In this document: positions 33,794 through 42,441 of the stretch, piece by piece
Position numbering within the stretch: the stretch's first letter is position 1
How the letters are laid out: every line of letters begins with the position of its first letter
Assembly (NCBI GenBank): GCA_023408315.1
Contig: JAEYKI010000004.1
Coordinates: forward strand, 62,001-126,000
Length of the DNA stretch: 64,000 bases
Origin: Bacillota bacterium
Lineage (GTDB): Bacteria; Bacillota; Clostridia; Christensenellales; Christensenellaceae
Direction of reading: 5' to 3'
Notes under the pieces: generated by a model
Seen by the model: the letters and a program-made list of their open reading frames with translations, nothing else
The model's database searches: none
What the model was told of the DNA's origin: nothing
Position numbers and translations under genes: made by a program

Positions 33794-35130
33794 TGCAGAA
33801 GGTTACGGCGAAAATTGAGGAATACAAGCACCATATAGAAAAGGTGGACACCATTGAGCTCTCGGGCACCGTTTCCAAGGTGATTGGAATGACGGTGGAA
33901 TCCCGCGGCCCTCTGGTGAAGATGGGGGACATCTGCAAAATATACCCCAACCGCGGCGACGGCTCCGTGCTGGCCGAGGTGGTTGGGTTTCGAGACCAGA
34001 GCGTAATTTTGATGCCCTTTGGAAACGTGACCGGGATTGGTGTGGGAAACAAAGTGGTAGCGACCGGCATGCAGTTCCTGGTGCATGTGGGAGAAAGCCT
34101 GAAAGGCCGCATTCTGGACGCGCTGGGCAGGCCGATGGACGGCAAGGGCAGGATATCCTGCCAGACCAGTTATTCTGTGGAAAACGAGCCGCCGGGTCCG
34201 CTGGAGCGCAGGCGGATCAGCGAGGTGCTGCCCATTGGGGTGCGCGCCATAGATACCCTGCTGACCCTGGGAAAAGGCCAGAGGGTGGGCATTTTTGCGG
34301 GCAGCGGCGTGGGCAAAAGCACGCTTCTTGGAATGATTGCGCGGCGGGCCAGCGCGGATATCAACGTGATTACGCTGGTTGGAGAGCGCGGACGCGAGGT
34401 GCTGGATTTTCTGGAAAAGGACCTGCAGGAAGAGGGATTGAAAAAATCTGTTCTGGTGGTGGCGACAAGCGACCAGCCGGCTCTGCTCCGGCTGAAATCA
34501 GCCATGGTAGGCACGGCCATTGCAGAGTACTTCCGCGACCAGGGCTACAATGTGATGCTGATGATGGACTCTTTGACCCGCTTTGCGATGGCGCAGAGGG
34601 AGATTGGCATGACCGTAGGCGAGCCGCCGGTATCCAGGGGGTTTACCCCCTCTGTGTACGCCATGCTGCCCCGCCTGCTGGAACGCTCCGGCACTTCCCG
34701 GAAGGGAAGTATTACCGGCATCTATACGGTGCTGGTGGAAGGGGACGACATGAACGAGCCGATCTCGGATACCGTGCGCGGTATTCTGGACGGACATATT
34801 GTTTTATCCCGCAAACTGGCGAACAATAACCAGTATCCGGCCATAGACGTGCTGGCCAGCGTAAGCAGGCTGATGAACGATATTGCGGACCCCGAGCACG
34901 TAAAAATGGCCAACCATATCAAGAACATGATGATGACCTACAACGAAGTGCAGGATTTGGTGAACATAGGCGCTTACAAGCCGGGTTCGGACGCCAGGAT
35001 TGACGAAGCGATCCGGCTGCGCGAACCGATTTTGGGGATGCTGAAGCAGGAGATTAAGGAAGCTTGCTCATTTGAGCAGTCCCTGGAGCATATGCGTGCC
35101 GTTTTGGGCGGCAAGGAGAAAACCGGATGA
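33793..35130 (+). CDS. fliI: Flagellar export ATPase FliI
   Basis: This 445-residue ATPase is related to F1-beta, with Walker A at about 169-176 (AGSGVGKS), GERGREV near 199-205 and Walker B MLMMDSLTRFA. It hexamerises under the export gate and strips chaperones from substrates. ATG 33793 overlaps the fliH stop in an ATGA arrangement; TTG 33790 is also possible. The stop overlaps fliJ in the same way. Confidence 0.96.
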   Translation: MQKVTAKIEEYKHHIEKVDTIELSGTVSKVIGMTVESRGPLVKMGDICKIYPNRGDGSVLAEVVGFRDQSVILMPFGNVTGIGVGNKVVATGMQFLVHVGESLKGRILDALGRPMDGKGRISCQTSYSVENEPPGPLERRRISEVLPIGVRAIDTLLTLGKGQRVGIFAGSGVGKSTLLGMIARRASADINVITLVGERGREVLDFLEKDLQEEGLKKSVLVVATSDQPALLRLKSAMVGTAIAEYFRDQGYNVMLMMDSLTRFAMAQREIGMTVGEPPVSRGFTPSVYAMLPRLLERSGTSRKGSITGIYTVLVEGDDMNEPISDTVRGILDGHIVLSRKLANNNQYPAIDVLASVSRLMNDIADPEHVKMANHIKNMMMTYNEVQDLVNIGAYKPGSDARIDEAIRLREPILGMLKQEIKEACSFEQSLEHMRAVLGGKEKTG

Positions 35131-35558
35131 AAAAGTTCCATTTTACGCTCCAAAGATTGTACGAAGTAAAAAAAATATCCGAAAATCAGCTGATGCGGGA
35201 GCAGGAGCAGATTAATAAAAGGCTGCTTGACCTGCAGAACGAAAAAAACGCGCTGGTTTACAAATTTTCGCACGAACGCGATTTGTTCGGCGAGGACTGC
35301 AAAAGCGGCATTCGTGCCCAGGATATGCAGTCTTATGGCGAGTATTTTGACTTTTTGATGGATTCTTTAAAAAAACTGGAAGAAAAAATTCAAAAATGCC
35401 AGGCTGAAAAAGAAAGATGCACCCAGATGCTTTTGAAGATTATAAACGAGCTGAAGGTTTTAGATAAGATAAAAGACGAACAATTTGTGGAATATAATAA
35501 AGAATTGCAAAAAAATGACGATAAAATGTTAGAGGATTTCTTATGCGGCCGAATGTAG
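35127..35558 (+). CDS. fliJ: Flagellar export protein FliJ
   Basis: This 143-residue protein is entirely helical and highly charged, as expected for FliJ, the coiled-coil rotor-like subunit of the FliI ATPase. It starts KFHFTLQRLYEVKKISENQ, close to the family N-terminus. The call rests on this motif plus order (fliH-fliI-fliJ), since FliJ sequences diverge quickly. It overlaps both neighbours. Confidence 0.93.
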   Translation: MKKFHFTLQRLYEVKKISENQLMREQEQINKRLLDLQNEKNALVYKFSHERDLFGEDCKSGIRAQDMQSYGEYFDFLMDSLKKLEEKIQKCQAEKERCTQMLLKIINELKVLDKIKDEQFVEYNKELQKNDDKMLEDFLCGRM

Positions 35559-36196
35559 ACGATTTTGACCAAATGGGAGGCGCACCAAAGCCTAAGCAGC
35601 AATTGCCGCAGGCGCCCAAAAGCCAGCAGCCGCAGGCCAAGACGCCGGGCATGCAGGCCGGAGTGAAGCCAGCCAAGAAAAAAAGAAGCGCAAAGGCCGG
35701 CGTTGCCATTGTGATTGTTGCATTGATTGTTGTTTTTGGCGTTTCTTATTATTACAATCTTTGGAACACAAAAACGCAGATCGTCCAGTTTTTCTTGAGC
35801 CAGGACGATTCCTATGCAAAAGCCCAGCAGGCGCAAGCCTCCGCAAGCGACGCGCTCACAAAAGAGAAGGCCGATTTGGAGGAAAGATCCAAGAAGCTGG
35901 ACCAGCAGTCCAAAGACCTGGACGCAAGGGCTTCGGCGCTTGCAAGCCAGGAAGTGGCAGCGTCTGATGCGCAGGAACAGGCGACCCAGGATGAGCAGAA
36001 CCAGAAGAATATGGTGAGCATTTACGCATCTATGGAGGCGGCAAAAGCCGCGGGTATATTGTCCACCATGGAAAGCGCACAGTGGGTGGCGGAGCTTCTG
36101 TCCCAGATGGATATTAAGAAAGCAAGCGCAATTCTTGCCGCAATGGATCCGAAAGTTGCGGGAACCATATCCATTTTAATGGTGCCCAAGACGTAA
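35543..36196 (+). CDS. MotE/YlxF-like protein with MgtE-N domain
   Basis: The 217 residues have a Pro/Gln/Lys-rich cytosolic start, one membrane helix (about 56-75), a long coiled coil (about 90-150) and a C-terminal MgtE-N-like domain (AAGILSTMESAQWVAELLSQ). This is the architecture of YlxF/MotE proteins between fliJ and fliK. MotE in alphaproteobacteria assists the stator; the Gram-positive role is less clear. AGAGG precedes ATG 35543. Confidence 0.82.
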   Translation: MRPNVDDFDQMGGAPKPKQQLPQAPKSQQPQAKTPGMQAGVKPAKKKRSAKAGVAIVIVALIVVFGVSYYYNLWNTKTQIVQFFLSQDDSYAKAQQAQASASDALTKEKADLEERSKKLDQQSKDLDARASALASQEVAASDAQEQATQDEQNQKNMVSIYASMEAAKAAGILSTMESAQWVAELLSQMDIKKASAILAAMDPKVAGTISILMVPKT

Positions 36197-36216
36197 AAGC
36201 GAGGGGAGGTGAACCA

Positions 36217-37593
36217 ATGAATGTAATGACGGTAACAGAAGTAGTGACGGATGCACAGGTGCAGGCGAAGAGCGAGCCGCAGAAAGATGCGGCGCAGGGA
36301 TTTGCATCGGAGCTGAACCGGGCCAGCAATGCGGAAGCGGCAGAGAACGGAGAGGCAACGGCAGCACAAAAGACAGTCCGGGCAGAACAGCCCGAAAACC
36401 GCCCTGAAGGAGAAAAGGACGATAAAAGCAAGGATGCGGATCAGGCAGCCCCGGCGCCGCTGTTGCAGGCTGCAATACCGGTGATTATGCAGGCACCGCC
36501 CGGGCAGGCGGCAATGCAGGACGCGGTGCAGAACGAAGCAACTGTTTCGCCGGTGCAGACCCCTGAAACTGCGGCAGTGCAGACAGCAGACAGCGGGGCA
36601 GCACAAAACGCCCTGGTAGCCATGATAATGCCTGCGGAACAGCAGGTGCAACAGCCTCTGCAGATATCTGAAAAAACTGGAGCCGCAGCAACCGTAACCG
36701 GGACAACCGCGGCGACCGTGCAGAGCGAAACAAACGGTGCTGCACAGCCCGCGCCGGAAGCCGTGCCTGCGGAAGACAAGGCCCAGGCGTTTGCGGAGCA
36801 GGCCATGAAAGAAATGGGCATGCTTGAAAAAGAGGCGGCCCGGCAGGTAAAACAGCCTTTGGCTGGAGAAACGCCCGAAGCCGCGCCGCAAGCCCCCAAA
36901 GTGCAGGCTCCCGAGGAGCAGGTGCAGGCGAAGACGGCGCAGCCGCAAGCGGATACGCAAGATGTGAAAGTAGCGGCGGTTGCATTGACGGATTCGGATC
37001 AAACGCAGGACGATGCGCAGGACCAGTCCCGGTCTCAGTTCCGGTTTCAGAAGCAGGACGCAACCATGGCGGCGCAGCCGCAGCCTCTTTGGACAACGGC
37101 AAGCGGGACGGCGCAGGCGCAGTTTCAGGCTACGAAGGCAGAACCGGCGGTGCAGGGCGGCGTGGCAACGACTATTATTGACCATATTGCAACAGCGGTG
37201 GACAAGGGCCAGACCGAGCTTGTTGTTCAATTGAAGCCCGAACATCTGGGCGGTCTGGAGATATCCCTTAAAATGGGGGAAAGCGGTCTTACCGCCAAGA
37301 TGGTGACCAGCCAGGAGAGCGTCCAGAACATGATTCACAACCAGATTGCCGCACTGCAGGATACGCTGCGTGAAAAGGGCATTCCTGTCGTACACATGGA
37401 AGTGATATACGACCAGACGCAGAGCAGCGCAAGCTTCAGCCACAGCGGCAACAGCGGGCAGTGGACGGCCCAGAACGGCAACGGAAACGACCACAGTTAC
37501 AAGGAAACCGAAGATTCGGTAAACTATTACAACTTTATGTCCAGTTACGACATACTGGCAGAACACGGAGGTTCTGTAGAATTCAGCGCATAA
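36217..37593 (+). CDS. fliK: Flagellar hook-length control protein FliK
   Basis: FliK measures the hook and triggers the FlhB specificity switch. The 458 residues have a long Ala/Gln/Pro/Glu-rich, low-complexity part (about 1-310) and a compact C-terminal domain with LVVQLKPEHLGGLEISLKM (about 335-355), the family's recognisable core. The biased composition of the first part makes long open frames on the opposite strand, which I do not regard as genes. A second FliK-like protein is encoded at 43778. Confidence 0.92.
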   Translation: MNVMTVTEVVTDAQVQAKSEPQKDAAQGFASELNRASNAEAAENGEATAAQKTVRAEQPENRPEGEKDDKSKDADQAAPAPLLQAAIPVIMQAPPGQAAMQDAVQNEATVSPVQTPETAAVQTADSGAAQNALVAMIMPAEQQVQQPLQISEKTGAAATVTGTTAATVQSETNGAAQPAPEAVPAEDKAQAFAEQAMKEMGMLEKEAARQVKQPLAGETPEAAPQAPKVQAPEEQVQAKTAQPQADTQDVKVAAVALTDSDQTQDDAQDQSRSQFRFQKQDATMAAQPQPLWTTASGTAQAQFQATKAEPAVQGGVATTIIDHIATAVDKGQTELVVQLKPEHLGGLEISLKMGESGLTAKMVTSQESVQNMIHNQIAALQDTLREKGIPVVHMEVIYDQTQSSASFSHSGNSGQWTAQNGNGNDHSYKETEDSVNYYNFMSSYDILAEHGGSVEFSA

Positions 37594-37620
37594 GACGCGC
37601 GCAAAGAAAGGTGAAAGAAC

Positions 37621-38232
37621 ATGTCTAATACAGTAACAGGAGTTACCTATACGAATTCTACACAAAGCACAGGTACCACAAGTACCACCAGTACAAGCAA
37701 CAGCAGCATCGGTAAGGATGCATTTTTGCAGATTTTGGCGAGCCAGCTTGCTAACCAGGATCCGCTGAATCCGATGAGCGATACGGATTTTATAGCGCAG
37801 ATGGCTCAATTTTCTGCGCTTGAGCAAATGCAGAATCTGAATTCTACATTTGCAAACTACCAGGCGTACAGCATGATTGGCAAAAACGTATTTGCCACGA
37901 TTACAGACAGCGATGGCATTACAAAACAAATATACGGGCAGGTGACAGGCGTTGCGGTAAGCGGCGGCACTGCTTATCTGGAGGTTGGCAGTTATGATGT
38001 TCCGTTGTCCGGCGTGAGCGCCGTTTATAACGACAATGCTATGGACGGGACCATTTCCCAGGCATCGGGGCTGATTGGCAAGACCATTGCAGGAAAGGTT
38101 TACGACTCGGACGGCAATGCCTCCGACGTAAGCGGAACAGTTGAATGCGTTCTTGTGAAAAACGGACTGCTATACGCAAAAGTGGGAGACAAGGAAGTCC
38201 CTGTTGCTAATATTACAAGTATTAGCGAATAA
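37621..38232 (+). CDS. flgD: Hook cap protein FlgD
   Basis: FlgD is the scaffold under which hook subunits assemble. The 203 residues carry the strongly conserved block DAFLQILASQLANQDPLNPM (about 35-55) and DTDFIAQMAQFSALEQMQN. The C-terminal half forms the beta domain. It lies between fliK and flgE, the usual order, and starts behind AAAGGTG. Length is typical. Confidence 0.95.
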   Translation: MSNTVTGVTYTNSTQSTGTTSTTSTSNSSIGKDAFLQILASQLANQDPLNPMSDTDFIAQMAQFSALEQMQNLNSTFANYQAYSMIGKNVFATITDSDGITKQIYGQVTGVAVSGGTAYLEVGSYDVPLSGVSAVYNDNAMDGTISQASGLIGKTIAGKVYDSDGNASDVSGTVECVLVKNGLLYAKVGDKEVPVANITSISE

Positions 38233-38254
38233 TGTGTACCGATTCAGCTTATTG

Positions 38255-38285
38255 TGCACGGATTGCAGGGATATAATGCTGAAAT
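38255..38285 (+). promoter_or_regulatory. Possible internal promoter before flgE
   Basis: TTATTG, 17 bases and TATAAT lie in the 100-base gap between flgD and flgE, and the -10 is perfect. The -35 half matches poorly. An internal start here would raise the amount of hook protein, which is needed in excess over neighbours. Confidence 0.35.
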
Positions 38286-38332
38286 TAACTAAAATTCATA
38301 TATAGACTTTATGATTTTGGAGGACAAAAATT

Positions 38333-39637
38333 ATGATGCGTTCATTATTCTCCGGGGTTACCGGATTAAAATCCCATCAGACGCGCATGGACGTAATTGG
38401 CAACAATATTTCAAATGTAAATACGATTGGCTTTAAAAAAAGCACTGCAAATTTTGCGGATCTGTACAGCGAGACGATCAGCCCGGCTTCTGCGCCCAAC
38501 GCCAATTCCGGCGGCACCAACGCAAAGCAGGTGGGCCTGGGCGTTTCGGTTGCCGCCGTGGTGGTCAACAGCTCGCCCGGCGCGGCCCAGTATACGGGCA
38601 ATCCGCTGGATTTGATGATTGACGGCGACGGGTATTTTATTGTTAGAACGCCAACGGGCAACAAGTACACAAGGGCCGGAAACTTTTCCACTTCCAGCAA
38701 CGGCAGCCTTGTAAACGCGGACGGAAATTTTGTGCAGGCGTACAATGCGGTCTGGAAGACCGGCGACACAGGTAATTCTGCTGCAACCGGTATTGACGGG
38801 GACTCTTCTTTTTTTGATACCTTTGCCTATACCCAGGATGCGGCCAGCGTGAAGACAAAGAATTCCGGCACCTACACCTTTAGCGTAGATTCCACCACCG
38901 GCGCTTTGCAGCTTTTTAAAGACGGTATTGACATTACGCCCGCGGGCGGCCTGACGATCAGTTCTACCGGAACCGGCACATGCGTGCTGAGCAATACCAC
39001 GACTACCCCGGCAGTTGCGGGAATTGCCGATTCGGGAGCCCTGACGGCGGGAGACACCTATGAACTGACGCTGCCGGGCCTGGGCACAGTTACGTTTAAG
39101 GCTACCTCGGATGTGGCGGCAGGCAGCGGGGACAGCCGTTTTGGGGATATTGCAAACTTGCTGAATAACGCCAACGTGGTTGTGAAAAACAACGACGGCT
39201 TTACGTCCGGAAATACACTTGGAGACATGACCATTGACATGAGCAAATACTACAATATATCCGTAAACGAACAGGGCGCGGTTGTAGGGCAGCTGAAAGT
39301 GGATTATGAGCCTTATCCCGGCTGCGGCACCCTGAAAGCAGGCGCCAATGTGGTGCTTGGCTATTTGGGACTGGCATCCTTTACGAATCCGGCCGGCCTG
39401 GAGAAACTGGGGTCCAACATGTATTCTGATACGCCAAACTCAGGTGTTGCGAAGATAGGCCTGGCGGGAACGGGCGATCTTGGCAAAATTACGCCGTCCT
39501 CCCTTGAAATGTCCAATGTGGACCTTTCTGAGGAAATGGTAAATATGATTATTACAGAAAGAGGATTTCAGGCGAATTCCAGGGTTATCACCACTTCCGA
39601 CGAAATGCTGCAGGAACTGGTTAACCTGAAACGGTGA
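38333..39637 (+). CDS. flgE: Flagellar hook protein FlgE
   Basis: The hook subunit has 434 residues: N-terminal NNISNVNTIGFKKSTANFAD, the FlgE core (DLMIDGDGYFIVRTPTGNKYT), and the C-terminal motif LEMSNVDLSEEMVNMIITE. GGAGG at 38319-38323 serves the ATG pair at 38333/38336. A possible sigma-A promoter lies in the 100 bases upstream (TTATTG, 17, TATAAT). The usual Gram-positive followers flbD, motA and motB are missing; a very stable hairpin and fliL follow instead. Confidence 0.95.
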   Translation: MMRSLFSGVTGLKSHQTRMDVIGNNISNVNTIGFKKSTANFADLYSETISPASAPNANSGGTNAKQVGLGVSVAAVVVNSSPGAAQYTGNPLDLMIDGDGYFIVRTPTGNKYTRAGNFSTSSNGSLVNADGNFVQAYNAVWKTGDTGNSAATGIDGDSSFFDTFAYTQDAASVKTKNSGTYTFSVDSTTGALQLFKDGIDITPAGGLTISSTGTGTCVLSNTTTTPAVAGIADSGALTAGDTYELTLPGLGTVTFKATSDVAAGSGDSRFGDIANLLNNANVVVKNNDGFTSGNTLGDMTIDMSKYYNISVNEQGAVVGQLKVDYEPYPGCGTLKAGANVVLGYLGLASFTNPAGLEKLGSNMYSDTPNSGVAKIGLAGTGDLGKITPSSLEMSNVDLSEEMVNMIITERGFQANSRVITTSDEMLQELVNLKR

Positions 39638-39672
39638 TCAGCCTAGCCGTTTAAAGCGGCGGGCAATAAACT

Positions 39673-39718
39673 AAAAAACGCGTATGCCGGCGGGGCCGGA
39701 GGCCCTGCCGGCATACGC
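39673..39718 (-). terminator. Strong hairpin between flgE and fliL, terminator only on the minus strand
   Basis: Bases 39680-39697 pair with 39701-39718 in an 18-bp stem (one G-T pair) around loop GGA. On the plus strand no T-run follows, so it would not stop the operon but could stabilise the upstream hook mRNA. On the minus strand six Ts (A-run 39673-39678) follow one base after the stem, a textbook intrinsic terminator antisense to the operon. Confidence 0.75.
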
Positions 39719-39853
39719 AAAGATGCAAGGGTGAAAAAATATTGGGGATAAGCGGTTTTATTGGTAAAGCCGGGCGGCACGGATTTGAAACAGAAAGCAA
39801 GCCATGCATAAAAACATGGTCTGGATACAAGACGGTAAAGAAGGAAAATTTGC

Positions 39854-40279
39854 ATGAATAAAAAGGTTGCTGTCATCATTGTGGTGATTGTGCTGGCGAT
39901 GGCCGGTTATTTTGGCTATAACTATTTTGTGAAAGACAACGCAAAGGCCGAAACCACGGGAGGCGCGCCAAAGCTGGAAGAACTGAAAACCTATTCCGCG
40001 GGCGAAGCATTTGTTACGAACGTGAAGGACAGCAAGGCGCTTTGCAAGCTATCCGCTTCGGTTGCGTATTCCGGCGAGGATCAGTCGGAGTCTATGGCCG
40101 AACACAACGCGCTGATACGTTCGTGTATACTTGAAGTGATCCGGAACCATACGGAAAGCGAGCTTACGGCTCCGGATGCGCCGCAAATGCTGGGTAAAAA
40201 AATGGTTTCCGTATTGAATGAGAAATTGGAAACAGACAGTATTGTAAACGTTTATATCAGTGATTACGTAGTACAATAG
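39854..40279 (+). CDS. fliL: Flagellar basal body-associated protein FliL
   Basis: The 141 residues have one N-terminal membrane helix (about 5-22) and an extracytoplasmic domain with the pattern VAYSGEDQSESMAEHNALIR, which fits FliL, a protein that supports the stator around the motor. The C-terminal INVYISDYVVQ-like end is typical. It precedes fliM as in Bacillus. The 216 bases upstream contain the hairpin described separately and no gene. Confidence 0.92.
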   Translation: MNKKVAVIIVVIVLAMAGYFGYNYFVKDNAKAETTGGAPKLEELKTYSAGEAFVTNVKDSKALCKLSASVAYSGEDQSESMAEHNALIRSCILEVIRNHTESELTAPDAPQMLGKKMVSVLNEKLETDSIVNVYISDYVVQ

Positions 40280-40310
40280 ACTGCCGGATGGAACTGGGAG
40301 GGGACCCGTT

Positions 40311-41306
40311 TTGTCAAACATATTATCGCAATCTGAAATTGATAATTTGCTGAATGCGCTGAACGCAGGCACGGACGTTGGCATGGACCAGGACGCACAG
40401 GATTCTGGCAGTGCCGTACGCACCTATGATTTCAGGACGGCAAATAAATTTTATAAGGAACAAATGCGTACGCTCAATATTATATTTGATACGTACGCGT
40501 ATTTGTTGTCTACTAAAATGACCGGCCTTTTGCATACCATGTGCGAAGTGGACGTTGTTTCTGTGGAGGAGCAGAGTTTTGGCGAATTTAACAACTCGCT
40601 TTCTTCTCCTGTGCTGCTTGCCATTATAGAAATGCCGCCACTGCAGGGCTCTATTCTGCTGGAGCTGTCTCCTGTGCTGGCTTATGGCATTATAAGCCGC
40701 TTGTTTGGAGGCGCGGCGGATTATTCGCTTTCCAACAAGCTGTTTACCGAAATAGAAATGGCGATTATAGAAAACCTGCTGGTGCAGACAATGGATATCT
40801 TTCAGGAATCGTTTCAAAAGATTGTAGAAGTAAAGCCTGAACTCATCCGTATTGAAACAAGCTCGCAGTTTACGCAGATTGCGGCCATGAACGAGCCGGC
40901 AGCCATCGTGACCATGAGCACCAAGATAGACGGAACGCAGGGGATTATTTCCATTTGCATTCCGCACTTTTCCATACAGTCTATTTCAAAAGAACTGAAT
41001 ACGGCAAGTTGGTCTCTTGCGTCCAACCAGGTGCAGTTTACGACGGACAAAAAGGATACGCTGAAAGAACATTTGGAAGATACATATGTAACCCTGCGGG
41101 CAACGTTTAATGACACCACCACGTCTTTAAACGAAGTACTAAACATGCAGGTGGGAGATTTGATTCGGATAGACCACAGTATTGACGAATATATCAAGAT
41201 ACATGTGGAGCAGATTCCGAAGTTTGAAGGCGTGATCGGCGTGGATAAGCAGAAGTATGCCGTTCGGTTGGCAAATATTATCAAGGAGACGGACGAGAGT
41301 GAGTGA
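40311..41306 (+). CDS. fliM: Flagellar motor switch protein FliM
   Basis: FliM forms the C-ring and receives CheY-P. The 331 residues start with the CheY-binding motif LSQSEIDNLLNAL (about 4-16), followed by the CheC-like middle domain (LEIMPPLQGSILLEL-like segment) and a SpoA/FliN-like C-terminal domain (VLNMQVGDLIRIDHSIDEYI). The start is TTG 40311 behind GGGAGGGG. The end overlaps fliY by eight bases. Confidence 0.96.
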   Translation: MSNILSQSEIDNLLNALNAGTDVGMDQDAQDSGSAVRTYDFRTANKFYKEQMRTLNIIFDTYAYLLSTKMTGLLHTMCEVDVVSVEEQSFGEFNNSLSSPVLLAIIEMPPLQGSILLELSPVLAYGIISRLFGGAADYSLSNKLFTEIEMAIIENLLVQTMDIFQESFQKIVEVKPELIRIETSSQFTQIAAMNEPAAIVTMSTKIDGTQGIISICIPHFSIQSISKELNTASWSLASNQVQFTTDKKDTLKEHLEDTYVTLRATFNDTTTSLNEVLNMQVGDLIRIDHSIDEYIKIHVEQIPKFEGVIGVDKQKYAVRLANIIKETDESE

Positions 41307-42408
41307 TAAAGATTATTTAAGCCAGGAGCAGATTGAAAAATTGCTGAACGAAGCCGGCCAGATAAAAGACGGAAGCGCTTTGTTTGCAGACGATTTTTTA
41401 ACCCGTGATGAACAGGATGTTCTTGGAGAGATCGGCAACATCAGCATGGGTACGGCAGCCACCACCATGTTCAGCCTGCTGAGCAAGAAAGTAACGATTA
41501 CAACGCCTTCCATTTCCATGCATACCTTAAAGACGCTGAGCGAGGAATATCCGGCGCCGCTGATTGTGGTTGAAGTAAATTATGTGGACGGACTGACCGG
41601 AAAAAACCTTTTGATACTAAAAGAGTATGATGTTGCCCTGATTACAAATCTGCTGCTTGGAGACGAGGAAGAAATTGATCCGGGCAACGTGCAGCTGGAT
41701 GAAACGCATCTGAGCGCCATTCGCGAGGTAATGAATCAGATGATCGGTTCTTCCGCCACTTCGCTGGCGGACATTTTGATGACCAGCATTAATATTTCCA
41801 CGCCGCAGGCAAAGCAGATATACTTGAACGATCAGGACATATCGGACGGTTTTGCAGACCAGAATGAGCCCATTGTGAAAATTAATTTTAAAATGGAGAT
41901 AGAAGGTTTGCTCACCAGCGAAATTATGCAGATCCTCCCCCTTAAATTTGCGAAGACGCTTGCCGCCCGCGTGATTGAAGGCGCGGAACAGCCCGAAGAA
42001 GAGCCTGCTCCCGCCCCTATGCCCAACATGCACAACACCATGCAGGAGCAGCCTTCCAACAAGAATAACCTGATACAAAACAAACAGAACGTGGATGTGA
42101 AAGTGGCGCAGTTCCCGTCCTTTGATACCGCCAAGCCCACCAGCAATCCGCTGATGGACAACCTGAGCATGATTTTGGACGTTCCCATGAAGGTTACGGT
42201 GGAGCTGGGTAAATCAAGAAAAAAGATTAAAGAAATTTTGGACTTTAACATGGGATCTGTGATTGTTCTGGATAAAATCGCCGGCGAGGCGGTTGATATA
42301 CTGGTGAACGGCAAAATTGTGGGAAAAGGAGAGGTTGTGGTCATTGACGATAATTACGGCGTGCGTATTACCGAGATTAATTTGTCCTCAACCATGGAAT
42401 TATTATAG
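41299..42408 (+). CDS. fliY: Motor switch phosphatase FliY
   Basis: FliY is the Gram-positive FliN with an added CheC-like phosphatase domain. The 369 residues show a CheY-binding-like start (YLSQEQIEKLLNEAG), two phosphatase motifs (EIGN at 44-47; EVMN further on), a Pro/Met/Asn-rich linker, and a C-terminal FliN domain (VELGKSRKKIKEILDFNMGS). I choose GTG 41299, ten or so bases after AAGGAG, overlapping the end of fliM. Confidence 0.95.
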   Translation: MSDKDYLSQEQIEKLLNEAGQIKDGSALFADDFLTRDEQDVLGEIGNISMGTAATTMFSLLSKKVTITTPSISMHTLKTLSEEYPAPLIVVEVNYVDGLTGKNLLILKEYDVALITNLLLGDEEEIDPGNVQLDETHLSAIREVMNQMIGSSATSLADILMTSINISTPQAKQIYLNDQDISDGFADQNEPIVKINFKMEIEGLLTSEIMQILPLKFAKTLAARVIEGAEQPEEEPAPAPMPNMHNTMQEQPSNKNNLIQNKQNVDVKVAQFPSFDTAKPTSNPLMDNLSMILDVPMKVTVELGKSRKKIKEILDFNMGSVIVLDKIAGEAVDILVNGKIVGKGEVVVIDDNYGVRITEINLSSTMELL

Positions 42409-42441
42409 GCAACTTTAAGCAATAAGCAGAAAGGCAACGAT

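Noticed and set aside
36022..37929. Very long open frame on the minus strand opposite fliK
   Set aside because: It is caused by the Ala/Gln/Glu-biased codons of fliK and flgD. It is rich in Arg, His, Leu and Cys, has no ribosome site, and covers clear flagellar genes.
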